DNA of 64,000 nt, taken from assembly GCF_000515115.1 (NCBI RefSeq), contig NZ_AZXF01000022.1:1-64000 (forward strand). Direction: 5' to 3'. This document shows, one piece after another, positions 1 to 9,639 of the stretch. Position 1 is the stretch's first letter, and each line of letters begins with the position of its first letter. A program made the position numbers and the translations under genes. The stretch is from Nocardiopsis sp. CNT312 (GTDB taxonomy: Bacteria; Actinomycetota; Actinomycetes; Streptosporangiales; Streptosporangiaceae). The notes below the pieces were generated by a model that was given only the letters and a program-made list of their open reading frames with translations, made no database searches and was not told the DNA's origin.

Positions 1-1289
1 CAGGGCTGTTTCAAAGTCGGGTGAGGTCGGGATCAGCGCTGGTCACGCGAGTCCGAGAAGGTCGAGCGGGCGACTGAAAGCCTCGTAGGACACCCAACGC
101 ACCGCCTCGGGGATGCTCGTGTGCCCCAGCTCTGCCAGCAGCGGGATCACCAGGTTGCGCAGCATCGCCATGTTCTGCGGACCGTGCCCGGTCCGCACCC
201 GCGAGGCGTCCTCGCCGAAGCTCACGTCCCGTACATGGTGTAGCGCCTCGATCCGCCAATGACCCCGCACCAGGCCCGCCAACCGGGCGGCGTCGGCCCG
301 CTCGGCGGGCAGGCTCGTGATGACGTAGGCGTAGGTGCGCCGCACCCGCCCGGTGGCCGCCTCCTTGACCCACCGGTGCACCCGCAGCACCTGCGCCGCG
401 TGCGGGAACGCGATCCGGGGTGCGGTGAGCACCTTGACGGTGCGCCTCTCGACCCGCCCGTGTGCGCGATCGGTCTCGGTGGACAGGGCGGGCGCCTTCG
501 CCCATGGAAGCGCTTTGACCTGTGCGAACAAGGTCGGCTGGTTGCCTTTGACGGTGAACACGTAGTGGGCCTTGCGCTCGCTGACCAGGTGCCGGGCGGT
601 GTCGGTCTGGGTGTGCAGCGCGTCTGCGGAGACCACGCTGCCCTCGATGTCCAACCCGTCAAGGACGTCGGCGAGCGCGGGGATCTCGCTGGTCTTGTCC
701 GCTACCCGGATCTGGGCGGCGACGTGCCCGGCGGGGGTCATCGCGGCCAGCAGGTGCACGGCCTGGGAACGGCGGGTGCGCGAGCCGCGCACGCTCTTGC
801 CGTCAATGATGAGCACAGCCAGGTCGGCGGCGGTGGTCATGCGGGTCAGGGCGGCAGGATCCAGGCTGGTCAGCACCCGTCGGATGGTGGCCGTCGAGGG
901 GGCGGTGCGCACTCCGAGTCCGGGGCAGGTGGTGCGGGCTCCCAGACGGGCCAGGGTGCGTGGGGGTGCGTTGGCCGCCCATTGGCCGATCGCGGTCAGG
1001 GAGCGGGCTCCGGCCAGCACCGCGCACAGACAGACCAGGACGATACAGCCCAGGCGGTGGCGGCGGCCCCGCCGGTCGCGGGGATCGGCTTCTTCCTCGG
1101 CGGGCGCGGACAGGGCGGGGGAGGGCATGGCAGACTGGGGGTGCAACGGAGTCCTTGTGAGGCCAGGGGTGTGGAAGTTCCTGACCTTCTACCAGGGCTC
1201 CGTTGTTGTGTTCAAGGCACCTTCCTCACGCTGGAACGCTTCTGTGACCAGGAGCGATGCCATCGATCACCGACTTTGCAACACCCCTG
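1..1289 (-). mobile_element. ISAs1-family insertion sequence, complete
   Basis: The element is bounded by imperfect 20-bp terminal inverted repeats. The left end (1-20) begins CAGGGCTGTTTCAAAG, and the reverse complement of 1270-1289 matches it at 18 of 20 positions. It encodes one DDE transposase on the minus strand. Because the left repeat starts at base 1, the left target duplication lies outside the window; the right flank begins CGTGCCATCG. A second, diverged and truncated copy lies at 49046-49646. Confidence 0.9.
43..1128 (-). CDS. ISAs1-family DDE transposase
   Basis: This gene encodes the transposase that mobilises the enclosing element. The N-terminal part is Arg/Ala-rich. The DDE core shows DGKSVRGS (first Asp), SADALHTQTDTARHL (second Asp) and the family-typical GHWRIEALHHVRD followed by FGEDASRVRTG and QNMAMLRNL, which carries the Glu region. 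The reading frame is intact to the stop at 43, giving about 361 residues, normal for the family. A TTG at 1146 would add six residues; the ATG at 1128 is preferred. It appears functional. Confidence 0.9.
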   Translation of the reverse strand: MPSPALSAPAEEEADPRDRRGRRHRLGCIVLVCLCAVLAGARSLTAIGQWAANAPPRTLARLGARTTCPGLGVRTAPSTATIRRVLTSLDPAALTRMTTAADLAVLIIDGKSVRGSRTRRSQAVHLLAAMTPAGHVAAQIRVADKTSEIPALADVLDGLDIEGSVVSADALHTQTDTARHLVSERKAHYVFTVKGNQPTLFAQVKALPWAKAPALSTETDRAHGRVERRTVKVLTAPRIAFPHAAQVLRVHRWVKEAATGRVRRTYAYVITSLPAERADAARLAGLVRGHWRIEALHHVRDVSFGEDASRVRTGHGPQNMAMLRNLVIPLLAELGHTSIPEAVRWVSYEAFSRPLDLLGLA

Positions 1290-1637
1290 CGTGCCATCGG
1301 GGCACGGACGGTGGTTGTCCTTGGGACCGGGCAAGAAGCTAGCAAGACCACACACAAAACAAAATGGTGACGCAGAACACACCATGCGGCACGCAAGCGT
1401 GCGACATGCGCCTTAAGGCTGATAAGAGGTACTCAGAACCATCATGGCCGCATCCGGCCATCCATCGGATGTTTGAATGGATTCAAAATCGTGGAGATGT
1501 GGCCGAGCCATAGGGAATCGCAGTTCAGGGCCACGACTGGAGAGAGGCCTTCGCCCTCATACGGGTCGACCCCTGTGCTGGTGCAGGGGTCGGGGCTGAG
1601 TTCTGCACCAGCACAGGGGTCGACCACCCCAAGAACG
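1290..1637. other. intergenic region with one long hairpin
   Basis: No gene is seen. This stretch is less GC-rich than its surroundings between about 1340 and 1500. It contains the long perfect inverted repeat listed separately. The first bases are the right flank of the insertion sequence. Confidence 0.5.
1564..1625. repeat. 22-bp perfect inverted repeat (long hairpin)
   Basis: The arms at 1564-1585 and 1604-1625 are perfectly complementary over 22 bp with an 18-nt loop. It lies 12 nt beyond the stop of the minus-strand GNAT gene, so it could act as its terminator, although no U-tract follows. The arm contains CCAGCACAGG, close to CCAGCGCAGG in the hairpin at 57387-57442. Confidence 0.85.
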
Positions 1638-2162
1638 TCAGACCTCCGGGCTCTCCGCCACACCGAGCCTCCCGAGATCGAGGCGCTCGGCCCGGCGCGC
1701 GAGCAGGTACAGGTGTCCGGCACTGCGGTCCTGCTCCTTGACCAGGACGAACCCCTGGGTCTCGTAGTACGCGACCAGTTCGGGGAAGAAGCAGCCGCGC
1801 CGAACCCACTTTCGGCCCTGCCGCGCAGCCCGGTCGACCGCCCACAGGGCGATCAGCGTTCCGGGCCCGGCCTCCCGGTATGCGGGATCGGTCACGGTGG
1901 TGAACAGGTACAGGCTGGGCTCCGCAGCCTCTTCGGCGGTCCAGTCCTTGGGCGGCGGCTGGGTCATGACCGTGGCGCATCCGACGATCCGGCCCTGGGC
2001 CTGGAGCACCCACATGGAGCCGCTCGCGGCCTGCCCGGCGAGGTCGTCGACGTTCTCCCGCCACGATTCCAAGCCGCGCCGTTCCATCCAGTCGCAGCGC
2101 GCCGCGATCATCGACACCACACCGGCTGTGTCGGCCCCGGTGGCGGGGCGCACGGTGAACAC
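1638..2162 (-). CDS. GNAT family N-acetyltransferase
   Basis: This is a probable acetyl-CoA-dependent N-acetyltransferase of about 174 residues; the substrate cannot be told. The fold is indicated by an N-terminal FTVRPATGAD strand-helix start, a central GRIVGCATV strand, a degenerate acetyl-CoA loop (PGTLIALWAVDRAARQG) and the C-terminal KWVRRGCFFPELVAYYETQG segment typical of a GNAT subfamily common in actinomycetes. GTG at 2162 is preferred because GGGAGG lies 7 nt upstream; a TTG at 2177 is an alternative. The long hairpin at 1564-1625 lies just after its stop. Confidence 0.75.
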   Translation of the reverse strand: MFTVRPATGADTAGVVSMIAARCDWMERRGLESWRENVDDLAGQAASGSMWVLQAQGRIVGCATVMTQPPPKDWTAEEAAEPSLYLFTTVTDPAYREAGPGTLIALWAVDRAARQGRKWVRRGCFFPELVAYYETQGFVLVKEQDRSAGHLYLLARRAERLDLGRLGVAESPEV

Positions 2163-2226
2163 GGATCGGCCTCCCAACGGTTGAAGAACACCCGAACACC
2201 TGCTTCGAACCGAAGGTGGCCGGGGC

Positions 2227-2253
2227 GGCGCCGGGCCTTCCCGGCCCGGCGCC
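2227..2253 (-). terminator. terminator after the M16 protease gene
   Basis: Perfect 11-bp GC arms (2227-2237 and 2243-2253) with a 5-nt loop stand 12 nt beyond the minus-strand stop at 2266. There is no U-run, as is common in high-GC actinobacteria. Confidence 0.6.
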
Positions 2254-2265
2254 CCGGCCGCCGCA

Positions 2266-3600
2266 CTAGAACGCGCGGTTCTCGTCGTAGGGGCCGATGA
2301 CGGCCAGCGCGCGGGGGCGGGCCAGCAGCTCGGCGGCGACCTCGGCCACGTCCCGCTCGGTGACGGCGTCGAACAGCGCCAGGTCCTCGTCCACGGACAT
2401 GTGGCGGGGGTGGTTGAGCTCGTGCCCCAGCAGCCGCCCCATGCGGGCGTTGGTGCTCTCGTTGGCCAGCACCCACGCGCCCTGGATCTGGCCCTTGGCG
2501 CGGGTCAGCTCCTCTGAGGTGATCCCGTTGGCGGCGGCCTTGGCCAGCTCGTCGCGGCACACCCCGATGACCTCGTCGGCCTTCTCCGGCAGGCAGCCCG
2601 CGTAGACCTGGAACAGGCCCGTGTCGGCGTAGCCGATGTGGTAGGAGTGCACGGAGTAGGCGAGGCCGCGCTTCTCCCGCACCTCCTGGAACAGCCGGGA
2701 GGACATGCCCCCGCCCAGCGCGGCGGTGAGCAGCCGCAGGGCGTGCCAGCGCCCGTCGGTGCGAGGCAGCCCCTCCGAACCGAGGATGATATGCGCCTGC
2801 TCGGTCTCGCGGGACACCACGACCGTGCCGTCGTGGACCCCCACCCGGGCACCGGCGGTGCGGGGGCGGGCGGGGCGGGCGTCCCCGGCCGCGGCCAGCT
2901 TCTCGGCGAACATCCCCCGGACCAGCTCCACCACCCCGTCGTGGTCCAGGCTCCCGGCGGCGGTGACGACCAGCTCACCGGGGACGTAGGCCTCCCGGTA
3001 CTGCTCCATGATCCGGTCCCGCGACAGGGCGCGGATGGTGTCGGCGGTGCCGAGGATCGGCCGCCCCAGCGGGCTGTCGGCGAAGAAGTGCGCGGCGAAG
3101 ACGTCGTCCACCAGGTCGGCGGGCTCGTCCTCGTACATGGCGATCTCCTCCAGGATCACGCCGCGCTCGGTCTCCACCTCGCCCTCGTCCAGGACCGAGT
3201 TGGCCACCATGTCGCCGACGACGTCGACGGCCAGCGGCAGGTCCCGGTCCAGCACCTTGGCGTAGTAGCAGGTGTGCTCCTTGGTGGTGTAGGCGTTGTG
3301 GTCGGCACCCACCCCGTCCAGCAGCGAGGAGATCTCCAGTGCCGAACGGGTCCTGGTCCCCTTGAACAGCAGGTGCTCCAGGAAGTGCGCCGAACCGGCG
3401 TGCCTGCCGTCCTCGTCGCGCGAACCCGTGGTGGCCGAGATCCCGAAGGCGGCCGAACGGCCGCCGGGGACGTCCTCGGTGACCACCCGCAGGCCGCCGG
3501 GGAGCACGGTCCGCCGCACCAGCCCCGATCCCCCCTCGGGCTCCAGAAGGGTGAGGGTGGTGTCCGGCTCCTGCTCGGCTGCGATGGGGACAGAACTCAT
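2266..3600 (-). CDS. M16 family zinc metallopeptidase (insulinase-like)
   Basis: This is a 444-residue processing-peptidase-like protein. The inverted zinc motif HFLEH is at residues 72-76 in AHFLEHLLFKGT, and the downstream Glu ligand is E152 in GVILEEIAMYEDE. The second, inactive-like M16 half carries GGGMSSRLFQEVREKRGLAY, the usual substrate-chamber signature. ATG at 3600 has GAGAAGAAGG upstream. Its position just after pnp is conserved in actinobacteria, but the function there is not established; a role in peptide or protein processing is inferred. Confidence 0.92.
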   Translation of the reverse strand: MSSVPIAAEQEPDTTLTLLEPEGGSGLVRRTVLPGGLRVVTEDVPGGRSAAFGISATTGSRDEDGRHAGSAHFLEHLLFKGTRTRSALEISSLLDGVGADHNAYTTKEHTCYYAKVLDRDLPLAVDVVGDMVANSVLDEGEVETERGVILEEIAMYEDEPADLVDDVFAAHFFADSPLGRPILGTADTIRALSRDRIMEQYREAYVPGELVVTAAGSLDHDGVVELVRGMFAEKLAAAGDARPARPRTAGARVGVHDGTVVVSRETEQAHIILGSEGLPRTDGRWHALRLLTAALGGGMSSRLFQEVREKRGLAYSVHSYHIGYADTGLFQVYAGCLPEKADEVIGVCRDELAKAAANGITSEELTRAKGQIQGAWVLANESTNARMGRLLGHELNHPRHMSVDEDLALFDAVTERDVAEVAAELLARPRALAVIGPYDENRAF

Positions 3601-3675
3601 GGGTCCTTCTTCTCGTCGGGTACGCCGGGGGCGCCTGTCGCGCACGCCCCACCGGTCCAGCAGAGCATACGCGCC

Positions 3676-3708
3676 GGGGGCGGCCGCACCCCTGGTGCGA
3701 CCGCCCCC
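3676..3708 (-). terminator. terminator after pnp
   Basis: Fifteen-base arms with a single G-U-type mismatch (3676-3690, 3694-3708) and a 3-nt loop lie about 20 nt after the pnp stop. They separate pnp from the M16 gene. Confidence 0.7.
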
Positions 3709-3728
3709 CAAATCTGACTTTTTCCTGA

Positions 3729-6029
3729 TCAGGTGTTCTCGGAGCGGCCCCCGGAGGAGCGGCGGCGACGGCGGCGCGGAGCCCCGCCCTCCTTGTCACC
3801 CGAAGCGTCCTCGTCGGAGCCCTCGGCGGGGTCCTCCGCCGAGGCGGCGACGGCTGCGGCCTCCTCCACGACCTCGACCGGGGCAAGCGAGAGCTTGCCG
3901 CGGTCGTCGATCTCGCGGATCTCGACCTGGATCTTCTCACCGATGCCGAGCACGTCGTCGACGTTCTCGATCCGCTTGCCGCCGTGCAGCTTGCGGATCT
4001 GCGAGATGTGCAGCAGGCCGTCCTTGCCGGGCAGCAGCGACACGAACGCGCCGAACGTGGTGGTCTTGACCACGGTACCGAGGTAGCGGTCGCCGACCTC
4101 GGGCATCGTCGGGTTGGCGATCTGGTTGATCGTGTCCCGGGCCGCCTCGGCCGAGGGGCCGTCGGTGGCGCCGATGTAGATCGTGCCGTCGTCCTCGATG
4201 GTGATCTCGGCGCCGGTGTCGTCCTGGATCGAGTTGATCATCTTGCCCTTGGGGCCGATGACCTCGCCGATCTTCTCCGTGGGCACCTTCACCGTGAGGA
4301 TGCGCGGAGCGTTCGGGCTCATCTCGGCCGGGCGCTCGATGGCCTCCTGCATCACGTCCAGGATGGCCAGGCGGGCACCGCGGGCCTGCTGGAGGGCGAG
4401 GGCCAGCTGCTCAGCGGGGATGCCGTCGAGCTTGGTGTCCAACTGGAGCGCGGTGATGAGCTCGCGGGTGCCGGCGACCTTGAAGTCCATGTCGCCGAAC
4501 GCGTCCTCGGCTCCGAGGATGTCAGTGAGCGTGACGAACTCGTCGCCCTCACTGATCAGGCCCATCGCGATGCCCGACACCATCTCCTTCAGCGGCACGC
4601 CGGCCGCCATCAGGGACATGGTGGAGGCGCAGACCGAACCCATCGAGGTGGAGCCGTTGGAACCCAGCGCCTCGGACACCTGCCGGATGGCGTAGGGGAA
4701 CTCCTCGCGCGAGGGCAGGACCGGGAGCAGGGCCCGCTCGGCGAGCGCGCCGTGCCCGATCTCGCGCCGCTTGGGTGAGCCCACCCGGCCGGTCTCACCG
4801 GTGGAGTAGGGCGGGAAGTTGTAGTTGTGCATGTAGCGCTTGGTCTTCTCGGGGTTGAGAGTGTCGACCATCTGCTCCATGCGCAGCATGTTCAGCGTGG
4901 TGACGCCCAGGATCTGGGTCTCACCGCGCTCGAACAGGGCGGAGCCGTGCACCCGCGGCAGCACGCCGACCTCGGCGCTGAGCGAACGGATGTCCTTGGG
5001 GCCGCGGCCGTCGATGCGGACCTTCTCGCGCAGCACGCGCTCGCGCATGAGCTGCTTGGACAGCGACCGGAAGGCGGCGCCGACCTCCTTCTCACGGCCC
5101 TCGAAGGCCTCGCCGACCCGCTCCGCCGCGAGCGCCTTGACGCGGTCCAGCTCACCCTCGCGCTCCTGCTTGTCGGCGATGGTCAGAGCCTTGGACAGCT
5201 CCTCGCGGACGGCGGACTCAACGGCCTGGTAGGCGTCCTCCTCGTAGTCGAGGAAGATCGGGAACTCGGCCGTCTCCTTGCTGGACTGCTCGGCGACGGC
5301 GGCCTGGGCCTTGCACAAGACCTTGATGAAGGGCTTGGCGGCCTCCAGGCCCTCGGCGACGGTCTGCTCGTCGGGGCCGACGGCACCCTCGGCGACCAGC
5401 TTCAGGGTGCGCTGGGTGGACTCGGCCTCGACCATCATGATCGCGACGTCGCCGTCCTCCAGAACGCGCCCGGCGACGACCATGTCGAAGGTGGCGTCCG
5501 CCAGCTCGGTGTGGGTGGGGAAGCCCACCCACTGGCCCTCGACGAGGGCGACGCGCACGCCGCCGATGGGACCGGAGAAGGGGATGCCGGAGATCTGTGT
5601 GGACATCGAGGCCGCGTTGATGGCGACGACGTCGTACAGGTGGTCGGGGTGCAGCGCCAGGATCGTCTCGACGATCTGGATCTCGTTGCGCAGGCCCTTC
5701 CTGAACGACGGGCGCAGCGGCCGGTCGATCAGGCGGCAGGTGAGGATGGCGTCCTCGGAGGGACGCCCCTCGCGCCGGAAGAAGGAGCCGGGGATGCGGC
5801 CCGCGGCGTACATGCGCTCCTCGACGTCCACCGTCAGGGGGAAGAAGTCGAGGTTGTCCTTGGGGCGCTTCGAGGCGGTGGTGGCCGACAGGACGACGGT
5901 CTCGTCGTCCAGGTAGACCGAGGCCGAACCGGCGGCCTGCTGCGCGAGCCTGCCGGTCTCGAAGCGGATGGTACGGGTGCCGAAGCGGCCGTTGTCGATC
6001 ACGGCCTCGGCTGAGAACACGCCCTCCAT
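3729..6029 (-). CDS. pnp: polyribonucleotide nucleotidyltransferase (PNPase)
   Basis: This is a phosphorolytic 3'-5' exoribonuclease/polymerase involved in mRNA decay, and in actinobacteria also the main 3'-tailing enzyme. The 766-residue protein shows two RNase PH domains joined by an alpha-helical linker, the second holding catalytic Asp residues in [17 protein letters not shown] domain with the GPKG loop ([15 protein letters not shown]) and an S1 domain ([19 protein letters not shown]) follow, then an Arg-rich tail. The ATG at 6029 has AGGAGG six bases upstream. It lies downstream of rpsO, the classical arrangement; the 289-nt gap between them may hold the usual pnp leader, but no convincing autoregulatory structure was recognised. 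Confidence 0.98.
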   Translation of the reverse strand: MEGVFSAEAVIDNGRFGTRTIRFETGRLAQQAAGSASVYLDDETVVLSATTASKRPKDNLDFFPLTVDVEERMYAAGRIPGSFFRREGRPSEDAILTCRLIDRPLRPSFRKGLRNEIQIVETILALHPDHLYDVVAINAASMSTQISGIPFSGPIGGVRVALVEGQWVGFPTHTELADATFDMVVAGRVLEDGDVAIMMVEAESTQRTLKLVAEGAVGPDEQTVAEGLEAAKPFIKVLCKAQAAVAEQSSKETAEFPIFLDYEEDAYQAVESAVREELSKALTIADKQEREGELDRVKALAAERVGEAFEGREKEVGAAFRSLSKQLMRERVLREKVRIDGRGPKDIRSLSAEVGVLPRVHGSALFERGETQILGVTTLNMLRMEQMVDTLNPEKTKRYMHNYNFPPYSTGETGRVGSPKRREIGHGALAERALLPVLPSREEFPYAIRQVSEALGSNGSTSMGSVCASTMSLMAAGVPLKEMVSGIAMGLISEGDEFVTLTDILGAEDAFGDMDFKVAGTRELITALQLDTKLDGIPAEQLALALQQARGARLAILDVMQEAIERPAEMSPNAPRILTVKVPTEKIGEVIGPKGKMINSIQDDTGAEITIEDDGTIYIGATDGPSAEAARDTINQIANPTMPEVGDRYLGTVVKTTTFGAFVSLLPGKDGLLHISQIRKLHGGKRIENVDDVLGIGEKIQVEIREIDDRGKLSLAPVEVVEEAAAVAASAEDPAEGSDEDASGDKEGGAPRRRRRRSSGGRSENT

Positions 6030-6318
6030 GGGCGACCTCCTACTACACGTTGTGGGGCGCACTCGCGTGGAAGCGGTGCGCTGGTCCTCGCCCGCGTCGT
6101 GCCTCGGAAGTGATGACGGCCGGTCATCGATCGAAGTCCACGGCGCCCCTGAGAGGCGTGCCGGAGACCACTACCGAGGACCGGCCCCTGTGGCCGAGGA
6201 AGGATCACGGGACCTGTCTGTCTATGCTTCTGTGCGCGCACGGGACCGGGCCCCGCACGTGTCACACCCTACTCCCAACGAAGGGGCGGGGGCAGCCGAA
6301 ACCACCCCCGCGGCCACA

Positions 6319-6588
6319 TCAGCGGCGCAGGCCCAGGCGCTCGATGAGCGAGCGGTACCGGGTGATGTCCTGCTTGGCGATGTACTTGAGCAGGCGGCGG
6401 CGGCGGCCGACCATCAGGAGCAGGCCGCGACGGCTGTGGTGGTCGTGCTTGTGGCCCTTGAGGTGCTCCGTCAGCTCGGTGATGCGGTGCGTGAGCAGCG
6501 CGACCTGGACCTCGGGAGAACCGGTGTCACCCTCGCCGGTGCCGTACTCGGAGATGATCTTCGCCTTGGTGGCGGTGTCGATCGACAC
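6319..6588 (-). CDS. rpsO: 30S ribosomal protein S15
   Basis: This 89-residue ribosomal protein binds 16S rRNA helices 20-22 and helps nucleate assembly of the 30S platform. It shows the family signatures [29 protein letters not shown] and RRRLLKYI, and has normal length. The start is GTG at 6588 with GGAG close upstream. Gene order ribF-rpsO-pnp is the standard bacterial one. Confidence 0.97.
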   Translation of the reverse strand: MSIDTATKAKIISEYGTGEGDTGSPEVQVALLTHRITELTEHLKGHKHDHHSRRGLLLMVGRRRRLLKYIAKQDITRYRSLIERLGLRR

Positions 6589-6830
6589 AGCGCTCCATTC
6601 TTCGTCAGCGGTACGCGGGACCCCCCGGACGGGGCCGGGGGCAGACGCGGTGACCGCGCGTACGAACAGTCACCGTCGCGTGTGTCGTGCGCGGGCCCGC
6701 CGCAGACGGCGTGGGCGCACCGCGCTCCCCGCCGACGGCCCCTCCGGGAGGAGGGACGGAGGCAGGGCACACGTGGACGGACCCACTCTACCCCAAAGGG
6801 TGAGGCCACGCACCGACCCGCCACCGTCCG

Positions 6831-7778
6831 TCACCGCACGAGCACCTCGCGGCAGCGGTCGACGTCGCGGTGCATGGCGGCGATCAGCTCTTCCAGGCTC
6901 GCGAACTTCTCCTGGCCCCGGATCCGCTCGGTGAAGTCCACCGCCATGTGCGCGCCGTACAGCTCCAGGTCGTTGCGGTCCAGGGCGTAGGCCTCGACCG
7001 TGCGCTCCGTGCCGTCGAACTGGGGGTTGGTGCCCACCGAGATCGCCGCGGGCCACCGCGACTCACCGCCCCCCTGCACGGGGGCGGTGTGGCTGAGCCA
7101 GCCCGCGTACACGCCGTCGCCCGGCACGGCCGTGTCCGGAGCGAGGTCCATGTTGGCGGTGGGGAAGCCGAGCAGCTCGCGGCCGCGCGCCGCGCCGTGC
7201 ACCACCTCGCCCTCCACCCGGTGCGGGCGCCCCAGCAGCAGCGCGGCCTCGGCGACCGCACCCTCTGCGAGCAGGGCGCGCACGCGCGTGGAGGTGATCG
7301 TGCCGCTGTCGGCGACTAGGCGCACCCCGTCGACGGTGAAGTCGTACTTGCCGCCGAGCTCCTCCAGAACCGGCACGTCGCCGGCCGCCCGGTGCCCGAA
7401 GCGGAAGTCCTCACCCACCACCACGGCGCGGGCGCGGAGCCGGTCGACGAGCGCGCGCTGGACGAACTCCTCGGCGGTGAGCGCGGCCAGTTCGGGAGTG
7501 AACGGCAGCACGCACACCTGGTCGGCCCCCTGCTCCTCCAGCAGGTCGGCACGCCGCCCCACCGGGGTGAGCACGCCCGGACCCGCCCCGTGCAGGACCG
7601 CCTCCGGGTGGGGGTCGAAGGTCATCACGACCACCGGGACCCCGAGGTCGCGCCCCCGCCGCCGCGCGGTCCCGACGATCGCCTGGTGGCCGCGGTGCAC
7701 GCCGTCGAAGACACCGACCGCCACCACCGAACGGCCCCATCCGGAGGGAACGTCCTCCAGCCCTTCCCAACGCCCCAC
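6831..7778 (-). CDS. ribF: bifunctional riboflavin kinase / FAD synthetase
   Basis: This protein makes FMN from riboflavin (C-terminal kinase domain) and FAD from FMN (N-terminal adenylyltransferase domain). About 315 residues. The N-terminal nucleotidyl-transfer motif is GVFDGVHRGHQAIV, followed by FDPHPEAVL; the C-terminal flavokinase has GFPTANMDL and the VEAYALDRNDLELYG strand. The GTG at 7778 is preferred because GAGGGGAG precedes it by 7 nt; a longer frame to 7817 lacks such support. In most actinobacteria ribF directly follows truB; here 2.5 kb of other genes separate them. Confidence 0.95.
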   Translation of the reverse strand: MGRWEGLEDVPSGWGRSVVAVGVFDGVHRGHQAIVGTARRRGRDLGVPVVVMTFDPHPEAVLHGAGPGVLTPVGRRADLLEEQGADQVCVLPFTPELAALTAEEFVQRALVDRLRARAVVVGEDFRFGHRAAGDVPVLEELGGKYDFTVDGVRLVADSGTITSTRVRALLAEGAVAEAALLLGRPHRVEGEVVHGAARGRELLGFPTANMDLAPDTAVPGDGVYAGWLSHTAPVQGGGESRWPAAISVGTNPQFDGTERTVEAYALDRNDLELYGAHMAVDFTERIRGQEKFASLEELIAAMHRDVDRCREVLVR

Positions 7779-7974
7779 CAGTGGACTCCCCTCGCACCTG
7801 TTCGTGAACGACCGCAACGCACACTATCGGCACGCGCCGGGTCCCCCTGAATCCAGGGTGCCACCGCCGCGGGCGCTCCGTGCACGCGGGCACCCGTAGC
7901 GCCCGCGGCGGAGACCGTCCGCCCTGAGCGGACAGGGGTCGACCCGGCCACCGCCCGGCCGTAGCGTCCCCTCC

Positions 7975-8850
7975 ATGACGCGCATCGACATCGGCCGGAC
8001 CGTACTGGGCTACGAGGAGAGGGGCGAGGGCCCGCCGGTGGTCCTCGTGCACGCGGCGGTCGGGGACCGCCGTATGTGGGACCACCAGTTCACGGCGCTG
8101 GCCGAGCGCCACCGGGTGGTGCGCTACGACTGGCGCGGCTACGGCGAGTCGGACGACGCCTCCGGGGCGGTCGCCCACCACGAGGACCTGCTGGCCCTGA
8201 TGGACGCGCTGGACATCGAACGCGCCGCCCTGGTGGGGGCGTCGATGGGCGGCGGGTTCGCGGTGGACGCCGCCCTGACCTCGCCGGAGCGGGTGAGCGC
8301 CCTGGGGCTGGTGTGCGCGGCGATGACCGGGCGGCGGTGGCCGGAGAGCTTCGTCACGGCGGCGGGCCGGGCCATGGCCGACGCGGTGCCGCCCGAGCGC
8401 CTCGCGCGGTACCGGCGGGGGCACGCCGACCCCGCCCCGGAGGATGTGGCGGCGGTGGCGCGGGCCCAGGCCCGGTTCTTCGTGCTGGGGCCGCACCGGA
8501 GCCCGCGGGACCTGCCCGAGGGGATGTGGGAGCGGCTCCTGGAGCTGTACCGCGCCACCTTCCAGCGGATGTGGAGCGGCCCGCCCGCCACGGAGGCGCC
8601 GCCCGAGCCGCCCGCCGAGGGCCGCCTGGCGGAGGTGGCCGCACCGGCCCTGGTGGTCAAGGGAGGCCGGGACGTACCCGAGATCCAGGAGATCTCCGAC
8701 GTGTACGCCGCGGGCCTGCCGGAGGCGCGCCTGCTCGACCTCCCCGGATCGGGGCACATGCCGTCGATGGAGTGTCCCGCCGAACTCACCGGAGCCCTGG
8801 CGGACTTCCTGGCCGGGCACGGGCCCGGCGTGTGGGAACGTCGTCCGTGA
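7975..8850 (+). CDS. alpha/beta hydrolase
   Basis: This is a 291-residue single-domain alpha/beta hydrolase. The oxyanion region is VLVHAAVGDRRMWDHQ, the nucleophile elbow is GASMGG (Ser90), a candidate acid lies in VVKGGRDVPE, and the catalytic His is in GSGHMP near the C-terminus. It resembles 3-oxoadipate enol-lactonase-like hydrolases, but the substrate cannot be assigned. It is transcribed divergently from ribF with a 196-nt gap. No clear SD sequence is seen. It is the first gene of the islet inserted between ribF and truB. Confidence 0.85.
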   Translation: MTRIDIGRTVLGYEERGEGPPVVLVHAAVGDRRMWDHQFTALAERHRVVRYDWRGYGESDDASGAVAHHEDLLALMDALDIERAALVGASMGGGFAVDAALTSPERVSALGLVCAAMTGRRWPESFVTAAGRAMADAVPPERLARYRRGHADPAPEDVAAVARAQARFFVLGPHRSPRDLPEGMWERLLELYRATFQRMWSGPPATEAPPEPPAEGRLAEVAAPALVVKGGRDVPEIQEISDVYAAGLPEARLLDLPGSGHMPSMECPAELTGALADFLAGHGPGVWERRP

Positions 8851-8889
8851 CACTCAACCGGCGGCGGGAGCACCTCGGGAGGATCGGCC

Positions 8890-9168
8890 GTGGACGAGAA
8901 GCGACTCGAAGAACTGGCCCGGTCCTACGACCACCACGACCTCGGCGAAGAGATCGCCCGGGGAGAACTGAAGCGGCACGAACCGGTCCCGGCGGACCGG
9001 TTCGTGGTCGTCCCCTCGATCCGGCTGCCCAAGCCCGCCATGGACCGGGTCCGCGCGGCGGCGTCGGCCGAGGGTGTCGATCCGGCCGTGCTCATGCGGC
9101 GGTGGATCGAGGAGCGGTCGACGCTGTGGGAGGAGTCGGAGGACACCGGGCCGCGCACCGGCTCGTGA
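8890..9168 (+). CDS. small ribbon-helix-helix-like protein (orphan antitoxin-like)
   Basis: This is a 92-residue charged protein. The stretch RFVVVPSIRLPKPAMDRVR followed by AASAEGVDPAVLMRRWIEER looks like a beta-strand plus two helices of the ribbon-helix-helix DNA-binding fold found in BrnA- and CopG-type antitoxins; this is pattern recognition only. GTG at 8890 has GGGAGGA about 6 nt upstream. It starts 39 nt after the hydrolase and no toxin gene follows on the same strand, so it would be an orphan or a free-standing regulator. Confidence 0.6.
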   Translation: MDEKRLEELARSYDHHDLGEEIARGELKRHEPVPADRFVVVPSIRLPKPAMDRVRAAASAEGVDPAVLMRRWIEERSTLWEESEDTGPRTGS

Positions 9169-9333
9169 CACACGCCCGGTTCATCGGCGGGCCGCACGCA
9201 GCGTGTCCCGCATGGACTGGAAGACGCCGAAGGGCGCCATCACACCAATGGTCCCCCAGAGAGGACCGGACGGACCGATGCCACCCGGCACTCTCCCCGG
9301 GACCGTGGCGGCATGCTGGATAGCATCGGTGGT

Positions 9334-9591
9334 ATGGGACGTGGCAGCGAGCAGCACTCTGTGCCTCTGCCCGAAGACATCGGGGAAGAGGCACGCACCC
9401 ACAGCGGACCGTTGGGGCCGTCCTCCTACGCCACGGAGACAATCCGGCGCAAGATCGAACAGGACCGTCTCGGGGAACTACTGGCTGCCATGGAGACCGA
9501 GCACGGATCCGTCTCTGACGAACGCATCCAAGCGGTGCTCGACAGGATCGACCGATCCTATGTGGAACAAGGGATCCAAGCCACTCCCTGA
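9334..9591 (+). CDS. CcdA/ParD-like antitoxin (orphan)
   Basis: This is an approximately 85-residue protein with an N-terminal strand (HSVPLPEDIGEEAR), SSYATETIRRKIEQDRLGE and an acidic C-terminal helix (MEHG-type EHGSVSDERIQAVLDRI). This is the layout of actinobacterial CcdA/ParD-like antitoxins, which normally precede a PIN or MazF-type toxin. No toxin follows; the next gene is an opposite-strand RelE. ATG at 9334 has a TAGCAT box ending 7 nt upstream, suggesting leaderless translation; an in-frame ATG at 9313 is the alternative start. Confidence 0.65.
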   Translation: MGRGSEQHSVPLPEDIGEEARTHSGPLGPSSYATETIRRKIEQDRLGELLAAMETEHGSVSDERIQAVLDRIDRSYVEQGIQATP

Positions 9592-9639
9592 CCACCGAGA
9601 ACGCCGAAGGGCACCACCGGCATGGTGTGATTCCAACGG

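Noticed and set aside
1-1289. Target-site duplication of the left insertion sequence
   Set aside because: The left flank is outside the window, so a duplication cannot be tested.
259-1416. Long plus-strand open frame opposite the transposase
   Set aside because: It mirrors the transposase codons in antisense and has no family motif; such shadows are routine in high-GC DNA.
6030-6318. Possible autoregulatory leader between rpsO and pnp
   Set aside because: GC-rich short complementarities exist, but nothing matches a known pnp leader hairpin well enough to annotate.
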